64,000 nt of DNA from Sapria himalayana (GCA_029783825.1 JAREIK010010240.1:62001-126000), one strand, 5' to 3'. Shown: positions 1 through 14,094, counted from the stretch's first letter. Notes: a model not told the origin generated them from the letters alone. Translations and numbers: made by a program.

Positions 1-818
1 AAATATAGTTACATATGGTTATACATATGGTTACACGTATAGTTAAGCTTATATTTATACATGTAGGTATATATATTTATTTATATAATTATATATATAT
101 ACATATACATATAGTTATGTATAGGTATAAATATAGTAAAATACATTTTTAAATACTAATATATACAAATGTATATTAAATATAAGTTGTAAATTATATA
201 TTTAAATATAATCATGTATAAAGCTTTTAATATAATACATATAATAAGATACAATTCTTTATAGTTATATGTTATTATATCTATAGTATATATAGCTATA
301 AATATTTTTAAACAGTTAAACATATAGTTATATATAGATATATTCATACAAATAGTTATACATAAATATATAAAGTTATAAATAAATATATTGATTTACA
401 TATATGTATACATAGTTACAAATATAGGTATATTTAATTATATATTGTTATATAGTTATACATTTATTTATATATAGTTATACAAATATTTATATATAGT
501 TATACACATATAGTTAAATAAAATGTTGTATGTTATTATACATGTAATTATACATATAGTTACATGTGGTTATACATATAGTTACACATATAGTTATACT
601 TATATTTATACATGTAGGTATATATATATTTTTTATATAATTTTATATATGTATACATATAGTTATCTATAGGTATATATATGGTAAAATATATTTTTAT
701 ATATTAATATATAAAAATGTATATTAAAAATATGTTGTTAATTATATTTTTAAATTTAGTTTTGTATAATATTTTATAGTTATACATATAGTCAAAGACA
801 ATTATTTATAGTTATATG
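1..818. repeat. AT-rich ~540-bp satellite, left block
   Basis: About one and a half copies of a very AT-rich unit built from phrases such as atagttatacatatagtta. The marker phrase near position 37 (gtatagttaagc) recurs in altered form near 588, giving a period of about 550 bp. The same unit returns at 1751-2280 and 61030-63820 on this strand and as reverse complement at 21290-22307 and 27330-28262. A short minus-strand ORF at 156-347 is low-complexity and not believed. No gene is visible. Confidence 0.85.
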
Positions 819-829
819 TTCTTATACCT

Positions 830-1739
<910 letters not shown>

Positions 1740-1750
1740 TTCTTATACCT

Positions 1751-2280
1751 ATAGTATACAAATTAAAAAAAGAGTTATATATAGTTAAACATATAATTAT
1801 ATGTTGATATATTCATACAAGTAGTTATAAGTAGTTATACATAAATATATACAAAGTTATAAATAAATATATAGATTTAATTACATGAATACATATATTT
1901 ATACATAGATACAAATATAATTATATTTAATTATATAGAGTGTTACATAGTTGTACAAATATTTATATATAGGTATACACATATTGTTATAAGTATGTAT
2001 GTAGTTAAAGATATAGTTATATATAATATTTTTATAGTTATACATATAATAAAATACAATTATATATAGTTAAATATTATTATACATATGATATATTTTT
2101 TTAAAAATATAGTTATATAAAATTACTCATATAGTTATAAAATATTATATAGCTAAAAAAATAGTTATATATAGTTATTAATATTGTTATAAAAATAGTT
2201 TTCATAGTTACAAATATAGTTAAATATAATTATGAATAGTTTTATATAGTTATACAAATATTTATAAATATATATCATAT
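1751..2280. repeat. AT-rich ~540-bp satellite, continuation
   Basis: Satellite sequence resumes directly after the ARF insertion (tatagtatacaaattaaaa onward) and runs to the gypsy relic. It has the same orientation as 1-818. Confidence 0.8.
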
Positions 2281-2282
2281 AC

Positions 2283-2760
2283 TATGACAACAACACACTC
2301 TCAAATGCCCAATTGAATTACACCACTATAGAGAAAGAACTTGTATCAACAATCTATTCTATTGGCAAGTTAATATCTTATTTAGAGGGAACCATAGTCA
2401 TAGTATATACTAAAATTCTATAATCAAATATCTCATTGAAAAGAAAGATATCAGGCATAGATTGATATGATGCATTTTACTATTACAATAGTTTGAACTA
2501 GAGATACTAGATATACATATAATCAAAATTAAATAAAGTTTATCAAGACTAGAAAAAGAAGATAGAAGAGTTGTTGAAGAAGATATTAGATAAATTTTTT
2601 TATTTGAACAAATTATAGTATTGAATGAAAATGTAACTCAATGGTAAGAAGTATTGAATGAACCTTATCTTTGCAAGTAGTACTATGATCAAATTTTGAG
2701 GCAAAGTGTTATAGATGGGAGATTTGTAGTATCTTATAATAATGTCACTTTTTGCTCGTG
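2283..2760 (+). pseudogene. Ty3/gypsy pol remnant (RNase H region)
   Basis: The plus strand reads DNNTLSNAQLNYTTIEKEL, then VIVYT, LLLQ-FELEI and LSRLEKED. This is the usual order of the Ty3/gypsy RNase H (RT_RNaseH_2 type): the alternative-nucleophile TTEKEL block, the VxTDH strand and the ILLLQEFDLEI / ADHLSRL block that leads towards integrase. The catalytic D after VYT is lost, and several stops and small frameshifts follow position 2400. Nothing of RT, protease or LTRs is seen alongside, so this is a short fragment. The clade cannot be settled; the motif spacing fits the Tat/Athila group or similar. Confidence 0.75.
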
Positions 2761-3105
2761 CTCTCATGAATTTGTGGAACATGTTAATAATTATGTGCTT
2801 AAGTATTTTTCTTCTCAATATTAATGTTGATATTTACATATATATGCATAAATATATATGTGCATATACACTGACCTACACACACACACACACTTATACA
2901 TCCATATACATTAATATACATTATATATCACAATACCCATATTTATAATTTTGTATATATTCACACAGGTATCTAAATTTTCAAAGTAGTGTGTATATAC
3001 TTGTATGCATGCATATACTACTGAACACCCACACAAACAAACAAACACACACACACACACACACCTATATACGTAATGTATTTTTAAAGTTACACACGAA
3101 ACTAT

Positions 3106-3144
<39 letters not shown>

Positions 3145-3265
3145 AAATGTATTTAAAATTTTATGATTTTGAAAATTTAATTAAAATAAAATATTATATA
3201 TTGTACACAATTTATAAAATATTGTAAATTTGTTATATTTAAAATACATATTTGTGTGTGTGTGT

Positions 3266-3310
<45 letters not shown>

Positions 3311-4540
3311 GCATATTAATGAGTATATTGAAATTATGAATTAAATATATGAGCTTCTATTTTATTCAAATAGTTTTTTTTTTAATAATTATATTAAAAT
3401 AAATATTATTATACTCATATAAATAAATGAAATTGACATATTTATAAATTATGTTGTTTTTACAACTATCTTAAAAATTAAAATATTGGTTATAAACAGA
3501 TAATATTGTTTTTGTTTTTCTATATAATTTTTTTATTAAAGTATTAATGTCTATGATAAATTTTCACCTATTATTTATTGTTATAAATAAAATTTTAGAA
3601 ACTTTAAAATTTAAACAATTATAATCTAGTGCATATAAATATATGCCTTTAATGTTTTGCAAAAAATCAATTATTTCTTTAATTATGTTCAAACAAAACA
3701 GATTACCGTATAAATACTTGAGTAAATTTTTCTACAAGTTAATATTTTTTTTATTTCATTCAAAATATATAAATGACCATATAAATATATGAATTTATTT
3801 TTTAAAATAATTATTTTTAATTTTTTTTAAATTGAAAACATGACAATGTTTTTTTTAGTAATTAATAGATACATTTTAAACATTGTTTGTTTATAATAAA
3901 TATAACATATTGCATATTATGAGGTGCAAATTTTATTTTGTAAATAAATTGTATTTTTTAAGTTTTATCTTTGTAAATTGAAACTATATCACAAATATAT
4001 TTTAGACATTTTTTATAATATTAATTACACAAACATATTGTTATTTGTTTTGAAATTTACGACATTAATTTTAACAAATAAATATTTTATTAGAAATCAA
4101 TTTTGGCTAAATAATATTAAGTGAAACAAAAATACAAACCCTAAACATATTAAATCATAATGATTAATACAAACATATAAAAATACATTAAAACTTCATT
4201 TAGAGTTGAAAAAAATTAAATTTAAGTTCCTAAAATATATGGAAAAATGCTAAAGATTTATACAATATCAAAATATATATATATATATATATATAAATGA
4301 ATGAGATTAATGATATGAATGGATATTAAGTTTCTGAAGCATGTAGTTATACATGTTGTAGATGTAGTTATATTTAATTTTTCATGTAGTTATATATATA
4401 TAGACATAAGGCTATGCATAAGTATTGATGTAGATAAATACATTTATATAGTAATATGTTAATATACATATTGTTAAATACATTTATATATAGTTATATA
4501 TAAATGTATAAATTGAAGTTGGATTAATGAAATTGGATAT
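2761..4540. other. AT-rich intergenic DNA with CA/GT microsatellites
   Basis: No coding region recognised. It holds (CA)n near 2878-2893 and 3040-3063, (TA)n(TG)n near 3108-3144, a long interrupted (GT)n at 3251-3308 and (TA)n near 4268-4293. Otherwise it is featureless A/T-rich sequence. Confidence 0.7.
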
Positions 4541-6204
4541 TTTTAGGAATTTTTGAATGGTTCAATTTTGATAAACAAGCTCCTAGACAAAAAGCCCCAA
4601 TTTTAGGTATCAAGTCTATAGGGCACACTACATAATGTGATCTGTCATGGTCAAAATTAGTGGGCTTCTTAGTTCCAAAAATTATTCTAAGGCCTTCGGA
4701 GTATCCCTATGTCATTGATTTAGTTATTGAAACCTAAGTGGTATTTTATTGGCATTACCAGTACTTACGTCGAGCAGTGAGACGATGCTACAGGGGAGCA
4801 TGATTGATCATCTGCAGTCTATGAGTGGTTTATATGATTTAAATGATTTTGGATTTTATATCGATATATCTATTATGATTTAATACTTTACATATATACT
4901 ATTTTAATTAGATGATTGGTTGCATTCAAACATGGTTTTCGATTTCATATAAAACAATTTATTATTTCATGTGAATTTTATCAATATTTTGACTATTTGA
5001 AAGTTTTACTGTGTTCCTGGATGAGTCTGTGGTATTTGAAATTTTGGGATAAGTGGTTTGAGGTTTTAAACCACCTTGAAAAATAATTTTAAAAAAATGG
5101 ATTTCTTTGAGATTTGGGAAATGATTATGATATGGTAATGCTGGAAAGCACATGTGAGTGGGGGAAAGACTAAATGTGAATAGTAGGCACGTGATGGCTA
5201 GGTTTACCTGGAGTTTTATTAGGTGCCACGGGATGACCAGGTTTACCCGGAGGTTTATTAGGTGTCACGTGATGGCCGGGCTTTCCCGGGGGTTTGATAG
5301 TTTCCACGTGATGGCCAGGTCTACCTGGTGATTTGTTAGATGCTACGTGATGGTCGGGTCTACCTTGAGGCCTGTTAGTTACCACATGATGACCGGGTGT
5401 AACCACAAGTTTAATAGTGGCCACGGTGTCGTGGGGTCGGGCTTACCGATGGTTTATGATGGGTGTGTGATACAGTATATGGTTGTTTTTTATATAAGGT
5501 ATAACCCTATAATACCTATGATTATGGTACTTTCAAAGTTGTTTTTGCGACATGGCGGTCATACATGCTTTATACTTGATTTGTGTGTGGTGGACAATTC
5601 ATATGTGTATTGTAAATAATTTATTCTATGTTTTTTTTCTTAGTAGTCATGTCGGTTAGATTTTGAGCATAAAATTAATTTGTTTGGGCTTGATAAAGTT
5701 GAGTTTTGTGATATAATTTAAAAGGGAAACTTTACGAAAGAGTGGATGTGAGGTCTTAAGAGAAGAAATGTTTTAAAATAAAATAGTATTTTCCTTATAA
5801 CTATGACACTCACTGAGATTTATATTCGCACGTTTATTATTTTAAATCTTTTTCCCTAGGTCCAGGCAGATCATAGGGCCTACTTCATGCTAGATTCTAC
5901 ACCGCTCTGCATGTTACAGCTCCAGTACTCTACTTCATTCATCTGTCTTGTTTATTGGGCTCGTTATTTTCATTGTACCCCTAAATTACGCAAACACTCT
6001 TAAAATGCTCTGGTATTGGTATTGAACTCATATGAGTCCTTATTATGTGTGCATGTGCTTATGACCTATATTAATTTGGGTTGGTAATGGTATTGGGTGG
6101 TGGTGGATTTTCTATATAATTGAGATTTTTTGGTATTACATATATTCATTTCACCAGGCGGGACCATTCGAGAAATCCGAGAAGGGTATCCTAGTCAGGT
6201 CCTA
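4541..6204 (+). other. Less AT-rich unidentified segment, possibly an LTR remnant
   Basis: Base composition becomes more balanced here. The phrase actcactgagattta near 5810, followed by a pyrimidine tract and ccctaggtccaggcag near 5855-5875, resembles the 3' half of some Ty3/gypsy LTRs, as recalled from general knowledge. I cannot find paired LTR ends or a primer-binding site. The segment includes the 39-bp minisatellite. Short ORFs (for example 5347-5619 plus) look like chance. Confidence 0.3.
5188..5460. repeat. 39-bp minisatellite with CACGTG boxes, 7 units
   Basis: Seven units in exact 39-bp register. The box is at 5188 (CACGTG), 5227 (CACGGG), 5266 (CACGTG), 5305 (CACGTG), 5344 (TACGTG), 5383 (CACATG) and 5422 (CACGGT). 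Each unit continues with ATGGCCGGG-like and TTTACCCGG-like blocks and is GC-richer than its surroundings. Because 39 is 13 codons, the minus strand stays open (5170-5424) and reads a 13-residue repeat like GKPGHHVTPNKPP. Whether that is translated is unknown. Confidence 0.9.
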
Positions 6205-8330
6205 TCATATGCCAAGAGTTTCGTGGTCATCTAGTTCAATCTAGGATCATATCCCAACCCACTTCACCAGGAACACCATAATGAAATGGTGTATCAGAAA
6301 GGAGAATCATTCTCTTTTAGACATAATATGATCAATAATGAATCATGTAAATCTTCCTTCTTCCTTTTGGGGACATACTCTTGGGATAATATTTTTTACA
6401 CATAATCATGTTCCATCTAAGATAGTTACAAAGACAACATATCATATATGACCAGTAATGAGTCCCATAATGTCTTTCATGAAGATTTGGAGTTATGAAG
6501 CTTATGTTAGACGTCAAGTCTTAGAGAAACTAGTACTCAAATCCAACGAATGTTATTTTCTAGGATATCCCAAAGAAATAAAAGGATACTACTTTTGTAT
6601 TCCCACACAAGGAAAAGTGGTTGTTGCTAGAAATGGTGGTTTTCTAGAAAGAGAATTTATTTCTAGAAGAATTAGTAGGAGGAAATTAGATTTTGTAGAA
6701 ATTCAAGATATAAAAACCAGCATTGAGACTTTAATGGAACTAAAACATGCACTACAAAGTCTTGTGGATCATAAACTTGTTGAACCATAAGAAGTTGTTG
6801 AACAACAAATTGTTCAAGTAGAATGAGCTATGCATAGATTTGATAGGAAATGTCATCAGCATTAAAATTTTTCTCTTCTCCTATCTGGTAACGGTGATGT
6901 AATACTTGTTGATCAAAATGAGCCTACATCCTATCAAGATGCTATAAAGAGTCCAGATTCTAAGAAATGACTAGATGCCATGAGATCTGAAATGGAATCC
7001 ATATATGCCTACCAAGTATGGACTTTGGTTGATCCATCTAAAGGGATGAATTCCATCGGGTTCAAATGGGTTTTTAAAAAAACTGACATGGATGATAATA
7101 TGCATACTTTAAAGGGTCACTAGTTGCTTAAGGTTTAAAACAAATTCATATTATAGACTATGATGAAATCTTCTCACCAGTTGTGATGCTTAAATCCAAT
7201 CAGATCTTGCTTGCGATTGCAACTTACCATGATTATGAAATCTAGTAAATGAATGTCAAAACGGCATTCCTTAATCGGAATCTATTTGAGGATATGTACA
7301 AGACACAACCTGAAGGTTTTGTTGATCCAAAGGATGCTACAAAGATATGTAAGTTGCATAAGTCTATGTATGGATTAAAGCAAGCTTCAAGAAGATAGAA
7401 TCTTTGATTTGATGATGCAATCAAAGAGTTTGGTTTCATTAAGAATGAAGATAAACCTTGTGTCTACAAGAGGATTATTGAGAGCATAATATTCTTTATT
7501 ATTTTGTATGTAGATGATATAATTCTCATTGGAAATGATATTCCTTTATTATAATCTATAAATGACTGGCTTGGAAATTATTTCTCAATAAAAGACTTAG
7601 GCAAAGTTGCCTATATAATTGGCTTAAAGATCTATTGTGATAAATCTAAGAGATTTATTAGCCTGAGTTAGAGTACACATATTGACAAAGTACTTAATCA
7701 TTTTTCCATGAAGAATTCTAAGAAAGGATTCTTACCAATGTCACTTGAAGTGAGCCTTTCTAAGGCTCTATGTCATTCTACTAAAGAGGAAAGGGAACAC
7801 ATGGATAAGATTTCATATGCATCTGCTATTAGGTCTATCATGTATGCCATGATTTGTGCTCATCCTAATGCCTTATATGCATTAAGCATGACGAGCAGAT
7901 ACTAGTCAAATCTAGGTGAGAGTCACTGTACAACAGTCAAGAATATTCTTAAGTACTTAATTAGGATTCAAGATTATTTCTTGATATATGGAGGTGATGA
8001 GGTACTAGTTGTAAAGGAGTATAGCAATGCAAGCTTCCAGGCTAATAGAAATGATTCAAGATCCTAGTTAAGTTACATGTTTTGCTTAAATCGTGGTGCT
8101 ATGAGCTAGAAAAGTTCAAAGCAAGATATAGTTGCTAATTCTACTACATAAGCTGAGTATATTGATGCTTCTGATGTGGCAAAAGAAGCTATTTGGATCA
8201 AAAAGTTCATCATAAAACTTGGTTTAGTTCCTAGAATAACTAATCCAATAGACCTTTATTGTGACAACAATGGGGCTATTGCACAGGCTAAAAAATGGAG
8301 AGAAAATTATGTAAATCACAATAGTTTTAA
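6205..8330 (+). pseudogene. Ty1/copia pol remnant: integrase, RT, RNase H
   Basis: A degenerate polyprotein read across frames. First comes the end of the integrase core (SPGTP then NGVSERR, near 6270-6310). The integrase C-terminal stretch follows (SNECYFLGYPKEIKGYYF at about 6540-6600), open in the 6458-6790 ORF. The RVT_2 reverse transcriptase comes next, with MRSEMESIYAYQVWTLVDP near 6980-7040 and GFKWVFKKTD near 7060. The catalytic strand LYVDDIILIG at about 7505-7535 is intact. The RNase H end is at about 8170-8310 (AKEAIWIKKFIIKLGL, then DLYCDNNGAIAQAK). Many stops and frameshifts lie between. Gag, protease and the integrase N-terminus are absent, and no LTR pair is evident. This is a dead fragment of a plant copia element. 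Confidence 0.9.
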
Positions 8331-9429
8331 TTCTTGTTGGGTAATTTTTCATTTATCACTTATTAATATCAATTATCTATACAAATCAATTCCACTGAAC
8401 CCAAACTCAATGGCCACTAACTAAGTGGTATTAAAGTATCACATACTAATTTAATAGTATCACAATAATAGATACCAACAAAGTAGTATAAGAACATGTG
8501 ATACCAACAAAGAGGCATCATGACGCTAGATATCAACAAGTAAAACAAAAAAGTTTTAATGTGTGATAGAAAAATATGATCGAACTTAGGATACAGACTC
8601 AATGAGTATTCTTATTGATTACAATATCAGGTTGTTGTTTCCATCTGTAGAAATGCTATTCAATCAAATAAGTTATCAAGTATAATTAAATGAAGTCTAG
8701 TGTACCAAAAACAAACAAGAAGAAATAGGTGATGTGAAATATTTTCACTTGTTTCTCGGCAAAATCCCTCATGAAAGGCAAATGAAGATTTCACAACATA
8801 GTTATAACTTAATTTAACTCATAAACTAATACAATGAGGAAACTTTACTATTTTGTAGGTTTATGAATTAAACTAAGAATGGATATGAATTGATAAAAGA
8901 GAAAAATTTTGGGTTTACAGAGATAGGTGACTTGGGGATTTTCATTATGAATTTAATTGGCAACACGTAGAATGGAAACTATGGAAGAAAGAAAAGAGGG
9001 GATGAGCTCGTTGTCAATGGATGAGCTATCATCTTAGGGTAAATCCATCATCATTGTTTCCCTTCGAGATAGTGAAGGGCCAATCTTCACTCAACTAGAA
9101 CTTGCCATGCTCAATGATCACAATGGCATTGATTTGCAATGACGAATCTACTATCTTTGATCTCGAAATTATTAATCTCAACATAAGGAATGCTTCGATA
9201 ATATTGCTTTGCATGTGGTAGTTTGATCTTGTCCTAGTCATGAAATCAAAAATGTTAGCTCTCTTGAAAGAGGTGAAATGACCATACTAGATAAGATTGA
9301 TAGAAATGCTAGCTCTCTATGGGTGGATTTGAGAGATCCCTCCCAAAGCCAATAGTGAGTGAATATATCTCATCGTGATAATGGTACATAGGCGTTGTTG
9401 TCCCTAATTGCTCACACTAAATAACCAAT
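8331..9429. other. Unidentified non-coding segment after copia relic
   Basis: Mixed-composition DNA without a convincing ORF or repeat. The minus strand between about 9050 and 9250 gives short broken peptide stretches that I could not assign to any family. It may be downstream copia or LTR sequence decayed beyond recognition. Confidence 0.4.
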
Positions 9430-9627
9430 AAAACTATTAACTGGTAATCAAATTTTAATATTATTTCATATAATTAAAAAATATATATTATTTTATATAA
9501 CCAATAATAAATTGTATAAATGTATAACCATACAAAATTTATAAGATTTAATATTTTTATAATTTATGGATAAATTTATAATAGTATTTCATAAATAAAA
9601 AAAATATAATTAAATTAAAAAAAATTT

Positions 9628-9665
<38 letters not shown>

Positions 9666-10714
9666 ATGGTTATAAATCTTTATGAATTCAATATATTTTT
9701 ATGAATATAATATAAAATTAATTTATAGACACAATATTTAATATTATTTGATATATTTTATGATTTATAAAAATCCTAAATTAACTTAAAGTGAGAAGAA
9801 GATCATAAAAAAGATATATTTTTGGTTTTAATAAGAATCGAATATAAAAATATATTACTAAAGATCTTACTAAATGGTTTGATTCTTATAAATTTCAATA
9901 AGACCAAAATTAAAACATTAATTCAATTCAACTTAGGGTCATGGTAGTGCTTTTCAAAAGTGCTAATAGGGCTAAAAATTATTTTAAGTATTTTTAGTAC
10001 AAAAAAAATATCATTAGTAATAATATAAAAAATTTTATTGAAACTCTAAAAAAATACTTGAAGTGTTCTTTTAATATGTACATGGATATATATATTTTTA
10101 TAATACTTGAACTATTCTTTAAATATTTCAAATCTTTTAGTAATTATTTTTTTAAAAGATTTTTATAATCATAAAAATATATATTTTTACTTTTAAAATA
10201 TAAATATTTACTTATTTATTCATTAATTTAAATATTTTTATAAATTTTTTTAATTTAATTATACAATTAATTATTTTAGCTTTTTATTAGTAGAAATTTT
10301 TATGTATGTTCATTTATTAATTAAAATATCTTTAATATGGTTATAATTATATAATTAATTATTTAATGATTTTTTATTACAAATATATAAATATCATAAT
10401 TAAATATTTTAGAAATATATTTTGGATAATTTTTTAAAAATTGCATAATAATAAAAATACTTATTTTAGTCTTTATTAATATAAAATTTTATTCATATTT
10501 ATATATATTTAAATTTATTTATTAATAATATACTATTTTAATAATTATATGAGGAAAAGGTGCATTTCAAGGATCGCTCATCCATAAACCATGGAAAACC
10601 TTTAATATACATAATTACATAAAATATTAAAACAAATGATATAAATAAATAAATAAATATAAATATAAATATAAATAAACAAATAAATAAAAATATATAG
10701 ATAGATATATAGAT

Positions 10715-10752
<38 letters not shown>

Positions 10753-11187
10753 AATGTATAGAATAATGATGGAAATTATCCAAAGCCCAAATAGCTAGGG
10801 AAATATGTCTAGTTAAATGCATATATTTTGTGAAATTTATTATTTAATGAATAATCACTTGCAATTAAATATATATCATAAAAATATTTTTTTAGAATAT
10901 TATTTAGTGAGGGATTTTATTTCGAACTAATTAGCTATGGAAAATCCATCTCTAAAGTGGTTGATAAAATTACTGCAATTCTTTGCATGAAAATTTATGA
11001 TAATATTAGCCAGGGACAATTTTCAATCGAAGATTTCCATCTCTAATCTAACAAAAATTCATCGCCAATTTGTCATTCAAAGTAAAATCAAATATCTTTT
11101 ATTATTCCCTCGCTGATCCCTCGCTAATTAGTGAGGGATTATATTCCTAGCTAAATTTCAATAGCTAAAAAGACATTTTTTATAGTG
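9430..11187 (-). mobile_element. CACTA left-end fragment, inverted
   Basis: Read on the minus strand, the sequence begins at 11187 with CACTATAAAAAATGTC, a decayed form of the CACTACAAGAAAATGTC terminus found at 18356. It continues with degenerate subterminal units (GCTAGGGAA / GCGATGGA types, 10900-11165). Some 592 bp in comes a 42-bp box (10550-10595) shared with the ends at 18356 and 22797. The inner part (9430-10540) is AT-rich, and around 10360-10440 it still matches the reverse complement of about 19080-19200. (CA)n(TA)n lies at 9630-9664. No transposase is attached and the partner right end is not visible to the left. The terminus abuts the GATA array. Confidence 0.65.
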
Positions 11188-11621
11188 ACAGATAGATAGA
11201 TAAATAGATAGATAACTATATAGATATACAGATAAATAGATAAACAAATAGACAAATTGATAGATAGATATATATATGTAGATAGATAATTAGATAGATA
11301 GAAAGATAGATAAATAGGCAACTAGATAAATAAATAAATATATAGATAGACAAATAGAATAATAAAATGATAGATAGATAGATAAACATATAGACAGTTA
11401 GATAGAAAGATAGAAAGATAGTAAGATAGATAGATAGACTAATAGACAAATAGATAGATAGATAAATAGACAGGTTGATAGATAGTTAGATAAACAAATT
11501 AATAGAGAAAAAGATAGCCAAATTGATAGATACATAGATAGAAATGTAGATAGATATGTAAAGATATAGATAGATATTTATATACAAAGATAGAAAAAAA
11601 GATAGACAAATAGCCAAATAT

Positions 11622-11654
<33 letters not shown>

Positions 11655-12974
11655 CAGATAGATAGATAGATAGATAGACTGACAGATAGATAGACAAATA
11701 GACAAATATATAGATAGATAGATACATAGATAGACAAACATATGGATAGATTGATATATATATATATATATATATATATATTGACATATATTTAGGTAGA
11801 TATATAGGCAGATAGATATATTGATTGATTGATATATAGTTAGAAAGATAGATTGATTGAATGATTGATAGACGGACAAATAGATAGATAGATAGACAAA
11901 TAGACAGATCAATAATTAGATAGATGAATAGATATACAGAAAGAAAGATATAGAGATAGATAAAAAGATAGATGGATGGATTGATTGATTGATAGATAGA
12001 TTGATAGATAAACAAATAGACATATAGGCATATTAAAATAGACAAATATACTGATATATAGATAGATAGATAAAAAGATAGATCGACATATAGATAGATA
12101 AACAGATAGAAAAACTGATAGATAGATATTATACATATAAACATAAAGATATATAGACTAAAATATAGATATACATATGGATAGATAGACAAATAGATAG
12201 ATAAAATGACATATAGATAGATAAAATGACATATAGATAGATAGGCAGATAAGTAGATAGATAGATAGGTAGATTGAAGATAAATAGATAAGCTGATAGG
12301 CAGATATGCAGATAGGCAGATTGAAAGATAGACACATACGTAAATAGGAAGATAGATAAATAGATAGATAGAAAAATAGATAGAAAGATTAAAAGATAGA
12401 AAGATAGAAAGATATAGATAGACAAATGGATCGATAGATAGATAGACAGATAGATAGATATATAATCAGAAAGATTGAAAGATTAATAGATTGATAAACA
12501 AAAAGATAGAATGACAAAAATATAGATAGAAAGATATATAGAAAGATAAAAAGATAGATAGATATATAGACAAAGAGACTAATAGATTGATAGATAGATA
12601 TATAGATATATAGATAGATAGATACTTATATAGATAGATATATATAAAGATAGATATATAGATATATAAAAAACTAGATACATCATCATATAGACATATA
12701 GATAGATGTATGGATAGATAGAAAGATAGATAAATAGATTATTAAATGAAAAGATAGATAGATAGATATTTGGATAGATAGATAAGTAGATAGGTAGGCG
12801 GGTATATAAATAGAAAGATATTTAGATAATAGATAGATAGATATTAAGATAGATAGATTGATTAATTGATATAAAGATAAACATATACACAGATAGATAA
12901 TTATATTGATAGTAAGATAGATAGATACATCGATAGATAATTAGGTTGATATATTGATAGATAGATAGGTATTG

Positions 12975-13005
<31 letters not shown>

Positions 13006-13208
13006 GATTGATAGTTAGTTAAAATGATAGATCAAAAGCTAGATAGATTGACAGACAGACAGATAGATTGAAAGAAAGAAAGAAAGATAGATAAATAAAC
13101 ATATAGATCGAGATACAAAAAAATAGATAGCAACATAGAAGGATAGATAGAAAAATAGATAGATAGATAGAAAAATAGACCAAAAAATAGACATACAAGT
13201 AGATTGAT

Positions 13209-13242
<34 letters not shown>

Positions 13243-13335
13243 ACAGACAGATAGATTTATAGATAGATATATAGATAGATATACATATAGATAGTCAGAT
13301 TGAGAGATAGACATACTATTAGATAGATAGTAATA
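11188..13335 (+). repeat. GATA satellite array, block 1
   Basis: Degenerate (GATA)n on the plus strand with GACA, GATT, AATA and GAAA variants, plus two (TA)n islands at about 11755-11780 and 13209-13240. The many overlapping minus-strand ORFs rich in Y, L, S and I (for example 11578-12192) are artefacts: TATC repeated in any frame gives Tyr-Leu-Ser-Ile without a stop. The block is bounded on the left by the CACTA end at 11187. Confidence 0.95.
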
Positions 13336-14089
13336 AAAATATAATTTAAAAACCTATTTACAATGATACAAAATCAAAGTAAAATATATTACTAAATAAT
13401 AATTTTTTGTTATTTAATTTTTACTTCTTTTTATAAGCTTATATATTTTTTTTGAATAAAAAATAAATTATTAAAATTATATTTGCCTCACTCATTATTT
13501 ATTTTGTATTTAACATTTATATGAAAAATAATCTAATAAATAATTAAAATGAATATTTAAAATTATAATGAATAAAAATTTAAATGAGATTTGTGATTTA
13601 TTATATATGGTATACCAGTTTATTAGTTTGATTATTTAGGAGTTTTATTCCTTAGGAGCTTAGCAATTTATGTTTTTAGGCATATTGTGGTTTATAGGTT
13701 TTATTTACATAATAAAAATAAAATTTTTTTTTTTTAGATTTTTTCTGATTTTCAAAGGTTATAATCTTTGAAAATTAGATAATTTTTAAAATTTTTTGAA
13801 AGGTGAATACCATGTATAATTATATTAATCATACTGATTATATATCATATAAATTCAATATAAACAATTTTATGATAGAAATTATAATAATGATCAAAAA
13901 TTAAATTAATAAGCTATTTATAAAATTATAAATTTTAATCAAAATATATTTACATGATGCAAAATGATTCAAAATCAAATCAAAATATATTACTAAATAA
14001 TAATATTTAATTTTTAAATTTTTCCTATTTATATTAGCATATGCTAATATAAATAGATAATAAATTAATAAGGTTTAATAAATTATGTG
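13336..14089. other. AT-rich spacer between GATA array and LINE
   Basis: No coding potential. A stretch of about 55 bp around 13365-13425 (aatcaaagtaaaatatatta type) recurs at about 13968-14023, so the spacer is nearly bracketed by a direct repeat. A perfect 32-bp palindrome lies at 14025-14056. Confidence 0.55.
14025..14056. repeat. Perfect 32-bp palindrome
   Basis: The left arm ctatttatattagcat is followed directly by its exact reverse complement atgctaatataaatag, with no spacer. It stands about 35 bp before the truncated end of the LINE. Confidence 0.9.
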
Positions 14090-14094
14090 TATTT

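Noticed and set aside
8424..8440. Possible copia primer-binding site (tggtattaaagt compared with TGGTATCAGAGC)
   Set aside because: Only 9 of 12 bases agree, it lies after the RNase H relic rather than before gag, and no LTR end adjoins it.
9050..9260. Gag-like peptide phrase (NNFEIK) on the minus strand
   Set aside because: Only six residues agree with a gypsy gag N-terminus and nothing aligns on either side.
11188..13335. CRISPR-like regular repeat pattern
   Set aside because: The units are 4 bp with gradual variants and no spacers, in a eukaryotic genome. It is a tetranucleotide satellite.
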